Assembly (NCBI RefSeq): GCF_001423905.1
Contig: NZ_LMPQ01000010.1
Location: 1 to 47,992 of the forward strand
Origin: Frigoribacterium sp. Leaf186
Lineage (GTDB): Bacteria > Actinomycetota > Actinomycetes > Actinomycetales > Microbacteriaceae
Length of the DNA: 47,992 nt
Direction of reading: 5' to 3'
Shown: in pieces, positions 22,568 through 30,664 of the stretch
Layout: the number at the start of each line of letters is the position of its first letter
How positions within the stretch are numbered: the first letter of the stretch is position 1
The notes under the pieces: generated by a model
Seen by the model: the letters and a program-made list of their open reading frames with translations, nothing else
What the model was told of the DNA's origin: nothing
The model's database searches: none
Made by a program: the position numbers and the translations under genes

Positions 22568-23752
22568 CTACAGCACCCCGGGAGGCGCGGCGCGGGTGGG
22601 CCGCGCCAGGGTCGCCACGAGGTGCTCGACGAGCGGCACCGTCCAGGCCACGTTCGCCGCGATGCCCCGGTTCGGCTCGTCGTCGGGCTGGTGCAACCGG
22701 TGCAGGTCGTTGAACGTCAGGAACGCGCTCGGCACGCCGGCACGGTAGAACGACGCGTCGTCGGTGCCGGTCGTCGGCGGGAACCGGGTCACGAGTTCGA
22801 GGTCGGGCCGGGTCGCCGCAGCGTGCTGCAGCAGGGCCGAGCGGAACGCCGTCGAGAACGCCTCGGGCGCCCCGAAGGCCTCGACGAACGAGCCGCGGCC
22901 GAGCCCGTCGACGTTCAGCACGTAGTCGATCGCGTCGAGGTCGGCGGTCGAGGCTGTGTCGACGAAGTGCCGCGACCCGCCCAGGTGCCACTCCTCGGCC
23001 GTGAAGAACACGAGGCGGACCGACGGCACCGGCGGCTCGGCCGCCCACTTCTCGGCGAGGTGCAGCAGGGCGATGGTCCCGCTGCCGTTGTCGTAGGCGC
23101 CGGCGGTGTTGAAGAAGCTGTCGTAGTGGGCGCAGAGCAGCACTGACCCGTCGCCCGTGCCCGGCACGTCCACGATCAGGTTGTCGCTCGTCGCCGCCTC
23201 GACGGCACCACTGTCGGCCTCGACCTCGACGACGAGCGCCTTGCCGTCGCCCAGCCATTCGGTCAGCTGCAGGCCGTCGAGCCGCCCGATCGCGAGGTGC
23301 GCGACCTCGAGGTCCGACCCCGAGGGCAGGGGCTGCGGCGCGGCGGGGCCGTCGTCCCGGGCGTGCAGGTACGCGAGCACGCGCCCGTCGTCGTCGGTCA
23401 CGACGAACTTGCGCCAGGTCATCGAGTCACCCCAGAGCCCCTGGGGGCCGACGGCCTCGACCGTGCCGCGACGCGGGCCGCCCGTGGAACCGCTCCAGAG
23501 CATCGGCCAGGCGGGCAGCTCACGGGCGATCGGCTCGTGCACGACCACGCGGTGCACCGCTCCCGGCTGCCACCCCGGCAGCGTCACGGCCTGTCGCTCG
23601 ACCGGCCACCCGACCGTGCCCAGGTGCTGCTCGAGCCAGTCGGCTGCGGCGGCGATGCCCGGCGTGCCGTGGAAGCGCGGACCGTGCTCCACGAGCGCGA
23701 CGAGGTCGTCGTAGGCGCGGTCGACGGCCTCGGGGTCGGTCTCGGGGGTCAT
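22568..23752 (-). CDS. M28-family aminopeptidase-like hydrolase
   Basis: 394 residues from ATG 23752. Zinc ligands of M28 peptidases are visible: CAHYDSFF (His-x-Asp), YDNGSGT (bridging Asp), FFTAEEWHLGG (catalytic Glu-Glu) and LNVDGLG (Asp). A late His in FNDLHRLHQPDDE supplies the final ligand. There is no signal peptide, so it acts inside the cell. It is the last gene of the overlapped ABC-transporter operon, its start overlapping the previous stop by four bases. It may hydrolyse an amide or peptide bond in the imported compound. Confidence 0.85.
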   Translation of the reverse strand: MTPETDPEAVDRAYDDLVALVEHGPRFHGTPGIAAAADWLEQHLGTVGWPVERQAVTLPGWQPGAVHRVVVHEPIARELPAWPMLWSGSTGGPRRGTVEAVGPQGLWGDSMTWRKFVVTDDDGRVLAYLHARDDGPAAPQPLPSGSDLEVAHLAIGRLDGLQLTEWLGDGKALVVEVEADSGAVEAATSDNLIVDVPGTGDGSVLLCAHYDSFFNTAGAYDNGSGTIALLHLAEKWAAEPPVPSVRLVFFTAEEWHLGGSRHFVDTASTADLDAIDYVLNVDGLGRGSFVEAFGAPEAFSTAFRSALLQHAAATRPDLELVTRFPPTTGTDDASFYRAGVPSAFLTFNDLHRLHQPDDEPNRGIAANVAWTVPLVEHLVATLARPTRAAPPGVL

Positions 23753-24999
23753 GTCGTTCCTCTCGGGGACGGGGCGGTGCTCGGGGACGGAGTGCTGCTC
23801 GGGGACGGGGTGCTGCTCGGGGTGGTCGACGGAGCGAGCGGCGTCGGCGGGGCCGTCGACGACCCGAGGAGGCGCGGTGCGACCCCCCGGGCGGCTCGCG
23901 CCACCGTCGCGGCCGGCACCCCGAGCAGGTGCTGGGCCACGCGGGCGACGTCGTCGGTCCGACCCCGGAACCACCAGCTCGAGAACCGGTCGGTGACGGG
24001 CCCGGGTCGCGGACCGAGCACGGGGGTGCCGCGCGCCTCGATCTCGGCGAACCCGCCGAGCCCGCCGTCGTCGTCGTAGAGGTGCAGCGAGTCGCCCCGG
24101 ACGCCGGGCGACGGGTCGGGCTCCTCGGAGTACTCGGCGGACGGGTCGCTGTGGCTGCCGCGCACGAACAACACGGCGCGGTCGTCGGCAGGCTCGCCCA
24201 CGGCGCGTACGTGGCCGACGCGGCCGGTGACGTGCGGTGCGGCGAAGCCGATCTTGAAGCGGTCCGCGCCGGTGAGCGACACGGCGACGCCGCCCGGCAC
24301 CTCGGCCAGCAGGTCGCCGACGGGCTCGTAGTAGTCGGTCACCTGCGCCTCGGGCACGGCCGCGACGAACGCGGTCCCCCCGGGCCGGACCTGGTCGAGC
24401 ACCCACGACTCGGCCTCGTGCGCACCGTCCGAGGCGATCTCGAGGCGGACCTCGGTCACGTAGCCGCCGTACTCGACGCCGTCGGCCACGGACGCCCCGT
24501 CACCGCTCGCGGCCGACGCCCCGCGCAGGTGGCGCAGCGGGTGCGCCGCGGGCCGGACGACCAACCCCAGCTCGGCCCGGACGGCCCCCGTCGGCTCGGT
24601 GAAGGCCTCGAGCTCGGCGACCCGGGTCATCGTGACGCGGTCGGCCGTGCGCTCGAGGTCGTGCCGACCGGGGTCGAGAGACGGCGGCATCTCGTAGCTG
24701 CCCCAGTAGTCGCTGCGGTCGCGGATCATGTAGGCGATCTCGGGGCCGATCCAGACCCGGTCGCCCCCGACGTTCCAGTCGCCGCCGGCCAGCAGCGCGC
24801 CGAACGAGGCGTCGTCTCCGAAGGCGTCGGGCAGCCAGTTCTCGGCCTCGCCCGCCGCGAAGAACGGCCCGTAGACGCGGCCGCCGTACGACGAGACGAC
24901 CACGACGGCGTCGGGCCCCACGATCAGCCGCTCGAAGGCGATGCCGGCCGCGGAGAGGCGAGCCTCGACGGCAGCGAGGTCGACGGCGGGCCCGGTCAC
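23749..24999 (-). CDS. hypothetical protein, mutarotase-like (DUF4380/DUF6786-type)
   Basis: 416 residues. Beta-rich with GGRVYGPFFAAGEAENW and GGDWNVGGDRVWIGPE, reminiscent of the GGxRxWxxPE element of galactose-mutarotase-like DUF families, then YYEPVGDLLAEVPGGVAVSL and GADRFKIGFAAPHVTGRVGH. The last 40 residues are a Ser/Thr/Pro repeat tail (TPSPSSTPSPS). There is no signal peptide. It is coupled by 4-base overlaps to both operon neighbours, which suggests sugar-epimer handling or carbohydrate recognition. The family assignment is tentative. Confidence 0.55.
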   Translation of the reverse strand: MTGPAVDLAAVEARLSAAGIAFERLIVGPDAVVVVSSYGGRVYGPFFAAGEAENWLPDAFGDDASFGALLAGGDWNVGGDRVWIGPEIAYMIRDRSDYWGSYEMPPSLDPGRHDLERTADRVTMTRVAELEAFTEPTGAVRAELGLVVRPAAHPLRHLRGASAASGDGASVADGVEYGGYVTEVRLEIASDGAHEAESWVLDQVRPGGTAFVAAVPEAQVTDYYEPVGDLLAEVPGGVAVSLTGADRFKIGFAAPHVTGRVGHVRAVGEPADDRAVLFVRGSHSDPSAEYSEEPDPSPGVRGDSLHLYDDDGGLGGFAEIEARGTPVLGPRPGPVTDRFSSWWFRGRTDDVARVAQHLLGVPAATVARAARGVAPRLLGSSTAPPTPLAPSTTPSSTPSPSSTPSPSTAPSPRGTT

Positions 25000-25685
25000 G
25001 CCGCGACCTCGTCGAGGGCGCTCGCGTGGAACGCGTCCTCGGCCCGCAGCAGGGCCACGAACCAGCGGTCCAGCTGTGCGTCGGTCACGTCGGCGGGCAG
25101 CTCGTCGACCAGCTGGTGCAAGGAGCCGACCTGTTCACGGAACGACCCGGTCACGTGCAGGTCGATCCACTCCTGGACGTCGGCGGGCCGGGCCACCGGC
25201 CGCGCGGCTGCCTGCGTGCACCAGCGCAGGTACAGGGTCTCGGCGGCGGCGAGGCTCGTGACCACCCCGGCGTAGCCGCCCTCGTCGAGCGCGGCCGTCA
25301 CCGTCGCCTCGAGGACGGAGGCGCGGCGCAGCAGGTCACCCCGGGTCGCCTCGTCGACGGGTCGGGTCGCGAGCAACCGCTCGAAGTACCGGCTCTGCGG
25401 GCCGACCAGGTCGGCCACCGCCGCCGCGTGACGCTCGGCCCTCGACCACTCGGGCTGCTGCCAGAGGCAGTACCCGGCGAGTCGGGCGGCGGTCCGGACG
25501 AACGCCTGCTCGATCGCGAGGTAGCGACCGAACTCGTCGTCGTCGACGGTGCCGTCGGCCATCCGGGCGAGCAGCGGCACGGCCGCCGACGCGTCGAGCT
25601 CGCCCGAGCAGCGCGCGACGAGCGCGGCGGCCCGCCCTGCCCGGCCCGCCGAGGGGCCGGCCGGCGTCAGCGGCTGGTCAGCCAC
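24996..25685 (-). CDS. TenA/thiaminase-II-like protein
   Basis: 229 residues from GTG 25685, overlapping the upstream stop by 19 bases. All-helical, with FGRYLAIEQAFVRTAARLAG, HAAAVADLVGPQSRYFERLL, ETLYLRWCTQAAARPV and FREQVGSLHQLVDEL, ending RAEDAFHASAL; this follows the TenA/THI-4/PQQC layout with the late Glu. TenA enzymes hydrolyse aminopyrimidines or formyl-amine thiamin fragments. The catalytic Cys position of classical TenA is not clearly kept, so it could be a divergent TenA_E-like amidohydrolase acting on the compound imported by this operon. Confidence 0.72.
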   Translation of the reverse strand: MADQPLTPAGPSAGRAGRAAALVARCSGELDASAAVPLLARMADGTVDDDEFGRYLAIEQAFVRTAARLAGYCLWQQPEWSRAERHAAAVADLVGPQSRYFERLLATRPVDEATRGDLLRRASVLEATVTAALDEGGYAGVVTSLAAAETLYLRWCTQAAARPVARPADVQEWIDLHVTGSFREQVGSLHQLVDELPADVTDAQLDRWFVALLRAEDAFHASALDEVAA

Positions 25686-26416
25686 GAGACGATGCCCTGG
25701 AACACCTTGGCGTAGCCGCTCCACTCGTCGCAGAAGGCCGGCGGCGCCCAGTGCGGCGAGCAGTCGCTCGTGAAGACCGCGGTGCGCCCGGCGCCGGCCT
25801 CGCCGACGACGACGAGCGGGTCGCCGTCCAGGCGGGCCAGTTCGACGGCACCCGGCTTGACGACCGTGCGGTTGTAGCCGAGCAGCAGGGGCCACTCGGT
25901 GCCGGCACCGCCGAGGGCGGGGTGGTCGGCGTCGAGCACGGTCGCGACCACGCCGGCCGGGCGCTCGACTCGGTCGTCGCCGATCAGCAGCTCGACCGGC
26001 AGCACGTCGGCTATCTCGGTCCGGGCGTAGCCCGCGCGACCCTGCCAACCCGAGAACGACAGGTAGCCGCCGATCATCAGCAGCGCACCTCCCGCCTCGA
26101 CCCAGCGGGCGAGCTCCTGCACGCGGTCGCGACCGGGGATGCTCTTCTCGAAGACGGCGGGCGCGAGCTGCAGCGAGTTGACGCCGATGTCGGACAGCAC
26201 CACGACGTCGAAGGCGTCCAGCGCCTCCTGGGTCTCGGGGAACTCGGTCGGCACGAGGTGCGCGGGCAGGTGGACGACCTCGTGGCCGCCGGCCTGCAGG
26301 GCGGCCCGCAGTTGCGCGACGCCTTCGGTGTACGAGTGGGCGGTGAACTCGTCGACGCCCTTGGTGTGGGTGGTCGCGGTGATCCAGCTCTCGCCGGCGA
26401 TGAGGATGCGGGACAT
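25667..26416 (-). CDS. glutamine amidotransferase-like / ThuA-like protein
   Basis: 249 residues opening SRILIAGESWITATTHTKGVD, a pattern of a stand-alone class I amidotransferase-like family (COG5426-type). The alternating beta-alpha fold includes FDVVVLSDIGVNSLQLAP, WVEAGGALLMIGGYLSFSGW and AVFTSDCSPHWAP. The usual nucleophilic Cys of glutaminases is not at the expected elbow (GGALLMIGGYLS), so it may bind rather than hydrolyse. Such proteins often accompany sugar-utilisation genes. Third enzyme gene of the operon. Confidence 0.65.
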   Translation of the reverse strand: MSRILIAGESWITATTHTKGVDEFTAHSYTEGVAQLRAALQAGGHEVVHLPAHLVPTEFPETQEALDAFDVVVLSDIGVNSLQLAPAVFEKSIPGRDRVQELARWVEAGGALLMIGGYLSFSGWQGRAGYARTEIADVLPVELLIGDDRVERPAGVVATVLDADHPALGGAGTEWPLLLGYNRTVVKPGAVELARLDGDPLVVVGEAGAGRTAVFTSDCSPHWAPPAFCDEWSGYAKVFQGIVSWLTSR

Positions 26417-26486
26417 GGTGGTGCCTTCCGGTGGGGACGGGACGGGACGAGGAGGCGCGCGCGGCTCACGGCCGCACGGTCGCCTC

Positions 26487-27575
26487 TCAGCGGGTCAGGG
26501 CCGCGCCCTCGAAGAGGACGCGGACGTTGCGGGTGCCGACGCCGTGCACGACGTCGGCGTCGACGCCGAGGTCGACGAGGCGGTCGAGGAACACGGCGGG
26601 GATGTACGAGAGGCCGTTGCCGCCGTGCCGACGCAGCATGCTCTTGAGGAACAGGTCGTGGCTGAAGAGCAGGCGACGGCCGAACCCGGCCGACACGAGG
26701 CGGGCGATCGCCGCGGCCGTCTCGACGGGCGACGGCGACTGGCCCTCGCCCGGCAGCGAGAAGCGGTACGGCATGCCGATCATGTCGAACTCGAGCCAGA
26801 CGCCGCGCTCGGCGAGGCTGCGCTGGTAGTCGGGGTCGGAACCCGAGGGGTCCATGTGGCAGAGGACGACCGCGGTCGGGTCGACGCCCTCGTCGCGCAG
26901 CACGACGTCGAGCACGCGACCGCCGTGGCGGACGAAGCCGGGCAGGTGGACGAACATCGGCAGGCCGGTCTCGCGCTGCAGGCGACAGGCGGCCCGCAGC
27001 GAGCGCTCCTCGCGCTCGGTGAAGCCGGGAGAGACGCCGATCTCGCCGATGACGCCCGAGCGGGGCAGGCCCGTCTCGGCCGGGTCGGCCCGGAACCGGG
27101 CGACGAGACGCGCGGCCAGGTCGTCGACGCTGTCGGTGCCCGTGGCCTCGGGGTGGAACCTCTCGAGGTACCAGCCGCCGCCCGTGACGACGTTCACCCC
27201 GCTGCGGCGCGAGATCTCGGCGAGCCGCCGCGGGTCGCGGCCCTGGCCGTCCGAGGTCAGCTCGATCACCGTGCTGCCTCCGAGGTCGCGGAACGCCACG
27301 AGTTCGTCGACCGCGTCGTCGTCGCCGTCGAGCACGCAGTTGTCGCGGCAGGCGAGCGGTCGGTCGCGCAGCAGCCAGGCGATGTCGGCGGTGACGGGGG
27401 CGTCGAACAGCTCGGGGAACTCGGGGTCGGGTTCGAGGCCGCCCTCCTCGATGCTGTTGATCAGGTGCTCGTGCGGCAACGTGTAGCCGAGCCGGTCGCT
27501 CGGCACGGGGCCGGTCACCGTCTGCACGTCGACGACCGCGGTCGTCTCGACGCCGAACCCTCCGACGCGGCTCAT
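26487..27575 (-). CDS. phosphotriesterase-family metal hydrolase
   Basis: 362 residues. TIM-barrel amidohydrolase with metal ligands PHEHL (His-x-His near residue 36), GEIGVSPGF (Glu/Lys-position), MFVHLPGF (His), VVLCHMDPSG (His) and LLFSHDLFLK (Asp). Phosphotriesterase-related proteins act as lactonases or on phosphorylated sugar lactones. The ABC sugar importer directly upstream (4-base overlap with the permease) supports lactone or sugar-ester hydrolysis. The bridging Lys typical of PTE lactonases is not visible (E in its place as in related subgroups). Confidence 0.85.
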   Translation of the reverse strand: MSRVGGFGVETTAVVDVQTVTGPVPSDRLGYTLPHEHLINSIEEGGLEPDPEFPELFDAPVTADIAWLLRDRPLACRDNCVLDGDDDAVDELVAFRDLGGSTVIELTSDGQGRDPRRLAEISRRSGVNVVTGGGWYLERFHPEATGTDSVDDLAARLVARFRADPAETGLPRSGVIGEIGVSPGFTEREERSLRAACRLQRETGLPMFVHLPGFVRHGGRVLDVVLRDEGVDPTAVVLCHMDPSGSDPDYQRSLAERGVWLEFDMIGMPYRFSLPGEGQSPSPVETAAAIARLVSAGFGRRLLFSHDLFLKSMLRRHGGNGLSYIPAVFLDRLVDLGVDADVVHGVGTRNVRVLFEGAALTR

Positions 27576-28627
27576 CGGGTCACCACCTTGCGCACGAGGT
27601 CGGTGAACGAGCCGCCGCGCAGGTTGATCCAGATGACGATGATCAACAGACTGCCGGTGACGATGGGCACGATGTAGGGGCTGAGGCCGAGCAGCGTGAG
27701 GCCGTTCGTGATGACGCCGGTCAAGATGGCGCCGATCGCGGTGCCGATGACGCTGCCCTTGCCGCCGAGCAGGTTCGTGCCGCCGATCACGACGGCGGTG
27801 ATGACCGTCATCGCGAAGTCGACGCCCGAGTTGGCGTCACCCGAGCCGAGGCGGGCCGCGGTGATGATGCCCGCGGCCCCGGCCGCCGTGCCGCTGAGCA
27901 CGAGGGCCGTCATCTTGACGAAGCGGGTGTCGACGCCGGCCCGTCGGACCGACTCCTCGTTCGAGCCGATGCCGGTGATGTACTGGCCGAACCGCATGCG
28001 CTGCAGGCCGACGATGCCGACGCCGACGATGATCAGCGCGAGCCAGGCGGGGTAGCCGAGGCCGAACAGGCGCCCCTGGCCGACCTGGGCGAAGATCAGG
28101 CCGGAGCCGATCGCGATCGAGTAGCCCTTCGTGATCAGCAGGGCGACGCCCCGCACGATCGACATGGTGGCCAGCGTGACGATGAACGACGGGATGCCCT
28201 GGTAGCTCGAGAACCAGCCGTTGACCAGCCCGCAGAGCGCGCCGACGGCGAGGCAGATCACCATGACGAGCACCGACTCGAGCCCGGCCCTCAGCAGCAC
28301 CGCCCCGATCACCGAGACGAGGGCGAGCGTCGACCCGACCGAGAGGTCGATCATGCCCGCCGTGATGACGAAGGTCATCGCCACGGCCACGATGGCCGCC
28401 GGGGCGACCTGCACGGCGACGTTGCGCAGGTTCGTCCCGGTGAGGAAGGTCGGGGTCGCCACCGAGAAGACGACGATCACGACGAGCGTCACGACGAGCA
28501 TGAGCAGCGTCGACTTGTTGACCCGTTGCAGGGCCTCCCAGCGTCGCTCGCGGGCCGCGGCGGGGCCGTGGCCCCGCCCCGGCTCGGGGCCGTCGGTGCG
28601 GGTGGGGTCAGAGGTCGTCGTGGTCAT
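27572..28627 (-). CDS. ABC sugar-type importer permease (RbsC-like)
   Basis: 351 residues from ATG 28627. A 45-residue polar N terminus precedes eight or more hydrophobic helices. RbsC-family segments include LRNVAVQVAPAAIVAVAMTF, ITAGMIDLSVGSTLALVSVI, LVNGWFSSYQGIPSFIVTLA, YITGIGSNEESVRRAGVDTR and IGGTNLLGGKGSVIGT. The EAA-like loop is VRRAGVDTRFVKM. It forms the membrane channel, probably as a homodimer with the ATPase encoded just upstream. Confidence 0.92.
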   Translation of the reverse strand: MTTTTSDPTRTDGPEPGRGHGPAAARERRWEALQRVNKSTLLMLVVTLVVIVVFSVATPTFLTGTNLRNVAVQVAPAAIVAVAMTFVITAGMIDLSVGSTLALVSVIGAVLLRAGLESVLVMVICLAVGALCGLVNGWFSSYQGIPSFIVTLATMSIVRGVALLITKGYSIAIGSGLIFAQVGQGRLFGLGYPAWLALIIVGVGIVGLQRMRFGQYITGIGSNEESVRRAGVDTRFVKMTALVLSGTAAGAAGIITAARLGSGDANSGVDFAMTVITAVVIGGTNLLGGKGSVIGTAIGAILTGVITNGLTLLGLSPYIVPIVTGSLLIIVIWINLRGGSFTDLVRKVVTR

Positions 28628-29379
28628 GCGGCGGCGCTCCCTTCTCGGGTGATCATGTCGACGAGCGACTCGATGGTCAGGTCGTCGATGCGGGCGTCGT
28701 CGACGCTCCGGCCCTCGTACATGACGGTGATGCGGTCGCAGACCCGGAAGAGGTCCTGCAGCCGGTGGGTGATCAGGATCACGCCGACCCCGCGGGCCGC
28801 GACCTCCTTGATGAGGCGCAGCACCGACTCGACCTCGGTCACCGCGAGGGCCGCGGTCGGTTCGTCGAGGATCAGCACGTCGGGGTCGACCGAGGCGGCG
28901 CGGGCGATGGCGACCGACTGGCGCTGCCCGCCCGAGAGCTGCGAGATCAGCTGGTGGGTCGAGGTGACCCGGACGCCGAACTCCTTCAGCACGGCCGTGG
29001 CCTCGGCGTGCATCTCGCCGACCTTGAGGAACGGCCCGATCCGCGGCTCGCGACCGAGGAACAGGTTGGCGGCGACGTTCAGGCTGTCGCACAGGGCGAG
29101 GTCTTGGTAGACGATGCCGATGTCCTCGGCCTGGGCGTCGCTCGGGGACTGGAACCGCACCTCCTTGCCCTTGATGCTGATGCGGCCGCCGTCGTGCTGC
29201 ACCGAACCGGCGAGCACCTTCATCAGCGTGGACTTGCCGGCGCCGTTGTCGCCGACGAGGCCGAGCACCTCGCCCCGGGCCAGGCGCAGGTCGACGCCGC
29301 GCAGCACGTCGACGGCGCCGTACGACTTGCGGATGCCCTCGAGTTCGACGAGCAGGTCGTCCGTCGTGACGTCGGTCAT
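28624..29379 (-). CDS. ABC sugar-type importer ATPase, single domain
   Basis: 251 residues from ATG 29379. Walker A GDNGAGKST, Q-loop VYQDLALCDSL, signature LSGGQRQSV, Walker B VLILDEPTAAL and switch His in LITHRLQDLF. RbsA-type importers usually have a fused pair of ATPase domains of about 500 residues; this single-domain form is like FrcA. It overlaps the binding-protein stop (ATGA) and the permease start. Confidence 0.93.
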   Translation of the reverse strand: MTDVTTDDLLVELEGIRKSYGAVDVLRGVDLRLARGEVLGLVGDNGAGKSTLMKVLAGSVQHDGGRISIKGKEVRFQSPSDAQAEDIGIVYQDLALCDSLNVAANLFLGREPRIGPFLKVGEMHAEATAVLKEFGVRVTSTHQLISQLSGGQRQSVAIARAASVDPDVLILDEPTAALAVTEVESVLRLIKEVAARGVGVILITHRLQDLFRVCDRITVMYEGRSVDDARIDDLTIESLVDMITREGSAAA

Positions 29380-30410
29380 CAGCCCTCCAGGTAGTACGAG
29401 AAGTCGGACAGGTTGTCGGGCGTGACGATCGTGATCGGCACGTCGACCGTCGCGGGCACGTCTCCGGTGCCGCAGGCGAGGTTGATGGCGGCCTTCGCGG
29501 CCTCGTAGCCGAACCCGAAGGTGTCCTGCTGGATGACCGCCTTGACGTAGCCGTCCTGCAGCCCCTCGACGGCCGAGGCCGAGAGGTCCCAGCCGACGAT
29601 GCTGACCCGGTCCTGGGCGCCCTGGCTCTTCACGGCGGCGATCGCGCCGTTCAGGGCCGGCTCGCCCGTCGCGTAGATGTACTCGAGGTCGGGGTTGCCC
29701 GTGAGCAGGTTCTCGGCCGCCGCCTGGGCGTCCTCGTTGACGTTCTGGCCGTCGACGATCGTGCCGATGGTCATGCCGCCGGCCTCGACTGCGTCGGTGA
29801 AGCCGTTCTGGCGCTGGATCTGGATCGCGCTGTTCAGGGCGCCGACGACGCCGACCTCGCCCGTGCCCCCGGTCAGCTCGAGGAAGGCCTCGCCGAGCTG
29901 GGCCCCGCCGTCCTCGTTCGCCGTGCCGACGTACGAGTCGATGGCCGAGGCGTCCTCGACCGAACCGTCGGCCGCGACGACGGGGATGCCGGCCGCCTTC
30001 GCGGCGGTCAGGGCGGGGATCAACGCCGTCGCGTCGACCGGGTCCACGATCAGCGCGTCGACGCCCGACGCGACGAGGTTCTCGACGCCCGAGACCTGCG
30101 TGGCGCTGTCGTTGTCGCCGCTGACGATCTGCAGGTCGGCGCCGGCCTCGTCGGCGACGTCCTGCACGCCCTCGTTCATCTGCGTGAAGAAGGCGGTCTG
30201 CTCGTTGATGTCGACCATTCCGAGCTGGAGCGTGCCGCCGCCGTCGGGGGCACAGGCCTGCGGGACGTCGGTCGGGGCGGGGCGCGTGGCGGTGGTGGCC
30301 CCGGGCGCGGCGCCGGAGGTGGTGCTCGCGGTGGAGTCGCAGCCGGCGAGGGTGCCGACCGCGAGGGCGCCCACGGCGAGGGCGGTGAGGACGGTGCGGG
30401 TCGAGGGCAT
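29379..30410 (-). CDS. sugar-type substrate-binding lipoprotein
   Basis: 343 residues from ATG 30410 with AGGAAGG 7 bases upstream. Lipoprotein signal with lipobox LAGC (about residue 22), followed by a Ser/Thr/Ala linker. Periplasmic-binding type 1 (RbsB/LacI-like) fold: LGMVDINEQTAFFTQMNEGV, VSGVENLVASGVDALIVDPV, AKAAGIPVVAADG, TGEPALNGAIAAVKSQG and DISIVGWDL-like SIVGWDLSAS. It catches the extracellular substrate for the importer. First gene of the operon, just behind two LacI-type operators. Confidence 0.93.
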   Translation of the reverse strand: MPSTRTVLTALAVGALAVGTLAGCDSTASTTSGAAPGATTATRPAPTDVPQACAPDGGGTLQLGMVDINEQTAFFTQMNEGVQDVADEAGADLQIVSGDNDSATQVSGVENLVASGVDALIVDPVDATALIPALTAAKAAGIPVVAADGSVEDASAIDSYVGTANEDGGAQLGEAFLELTGGTGEVGVVGALNSAIQIQRQNGFTDAVEAGGMTIGTIVDGQNVNEDAQAAAENLLTGNPDLEYIYATGEPALNGAIAAVKSQGAQDRVSIVGWDLSASAVEGLQDGYVKAVIQQDTFGFGYEAAKAAINLACGTGDVPATVDVPITIVTPDNLSDFSYYLEG

Positions 30411-30487
30411 GAGGGGCCTTCCTGGAGAGGACGAGGTGGAGCATGCGGGGACTGACGGGGGCGGTCTCGTCGGGGGCGAGAACGGTG

Positions 30488-30501
30488 GGCAATCGATTGC
30501 C
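30488..30501. promoter_or_regulatory. LacI-type operator, proximal
   Basis: GGCAATCGATTGCC is a perfect 14-bp palindrome with the central CG of LacI-family operators, 78 bases before the binding-protein start. A TTGACG (minus strand, 30518-30513) ends just upstream, so repressor binding would cover the promoter. Confidence 0.75.
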
Positions 30502-30524
30502 GACTGGAACTGCGTCAAGAGTGA

Positions 30525-30561
30525 CGCCTTCGTGTTTCGAGTGTCAACACCTTTGTGTTTC
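30525..30561. repeat. direct repeat in divergent promoter
   Basis: CGCCTTCGTGTTTC (30525-30538) recurs as CACCTTTGTGTTTC (30548-30561), 23 bases apart, between the two LacI operators. It may be a second regulator's tandem site or duplicated promoter sequence; TTGACA on the minus strand (30547-30542) lies in it. Confidence 0.5.
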
Positions 30562-30586
30562 CGACGTGTAAAAGAGATCGGCGGTC

Positions 30587-30600
30587 GGCAATCGGTTTCC
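30587..30600. promoter_or_regulatory. LacI-type operator, distal
   Basis: GGCAATCGGTTTCC keeps the left half of the proximal palindrome and a near-symmetric right half; centres are 99 bp apart. It lies 65 bases before the LacI start and could give autoregulation and looping. Confidence 0.65.
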
Positions 30601-30664
30601 CGCAGGCACCCGCTACGATGGTGTCCTCCCCCGTCGTCCCGTGACCGCCGCCCCCGAGGAGCCC

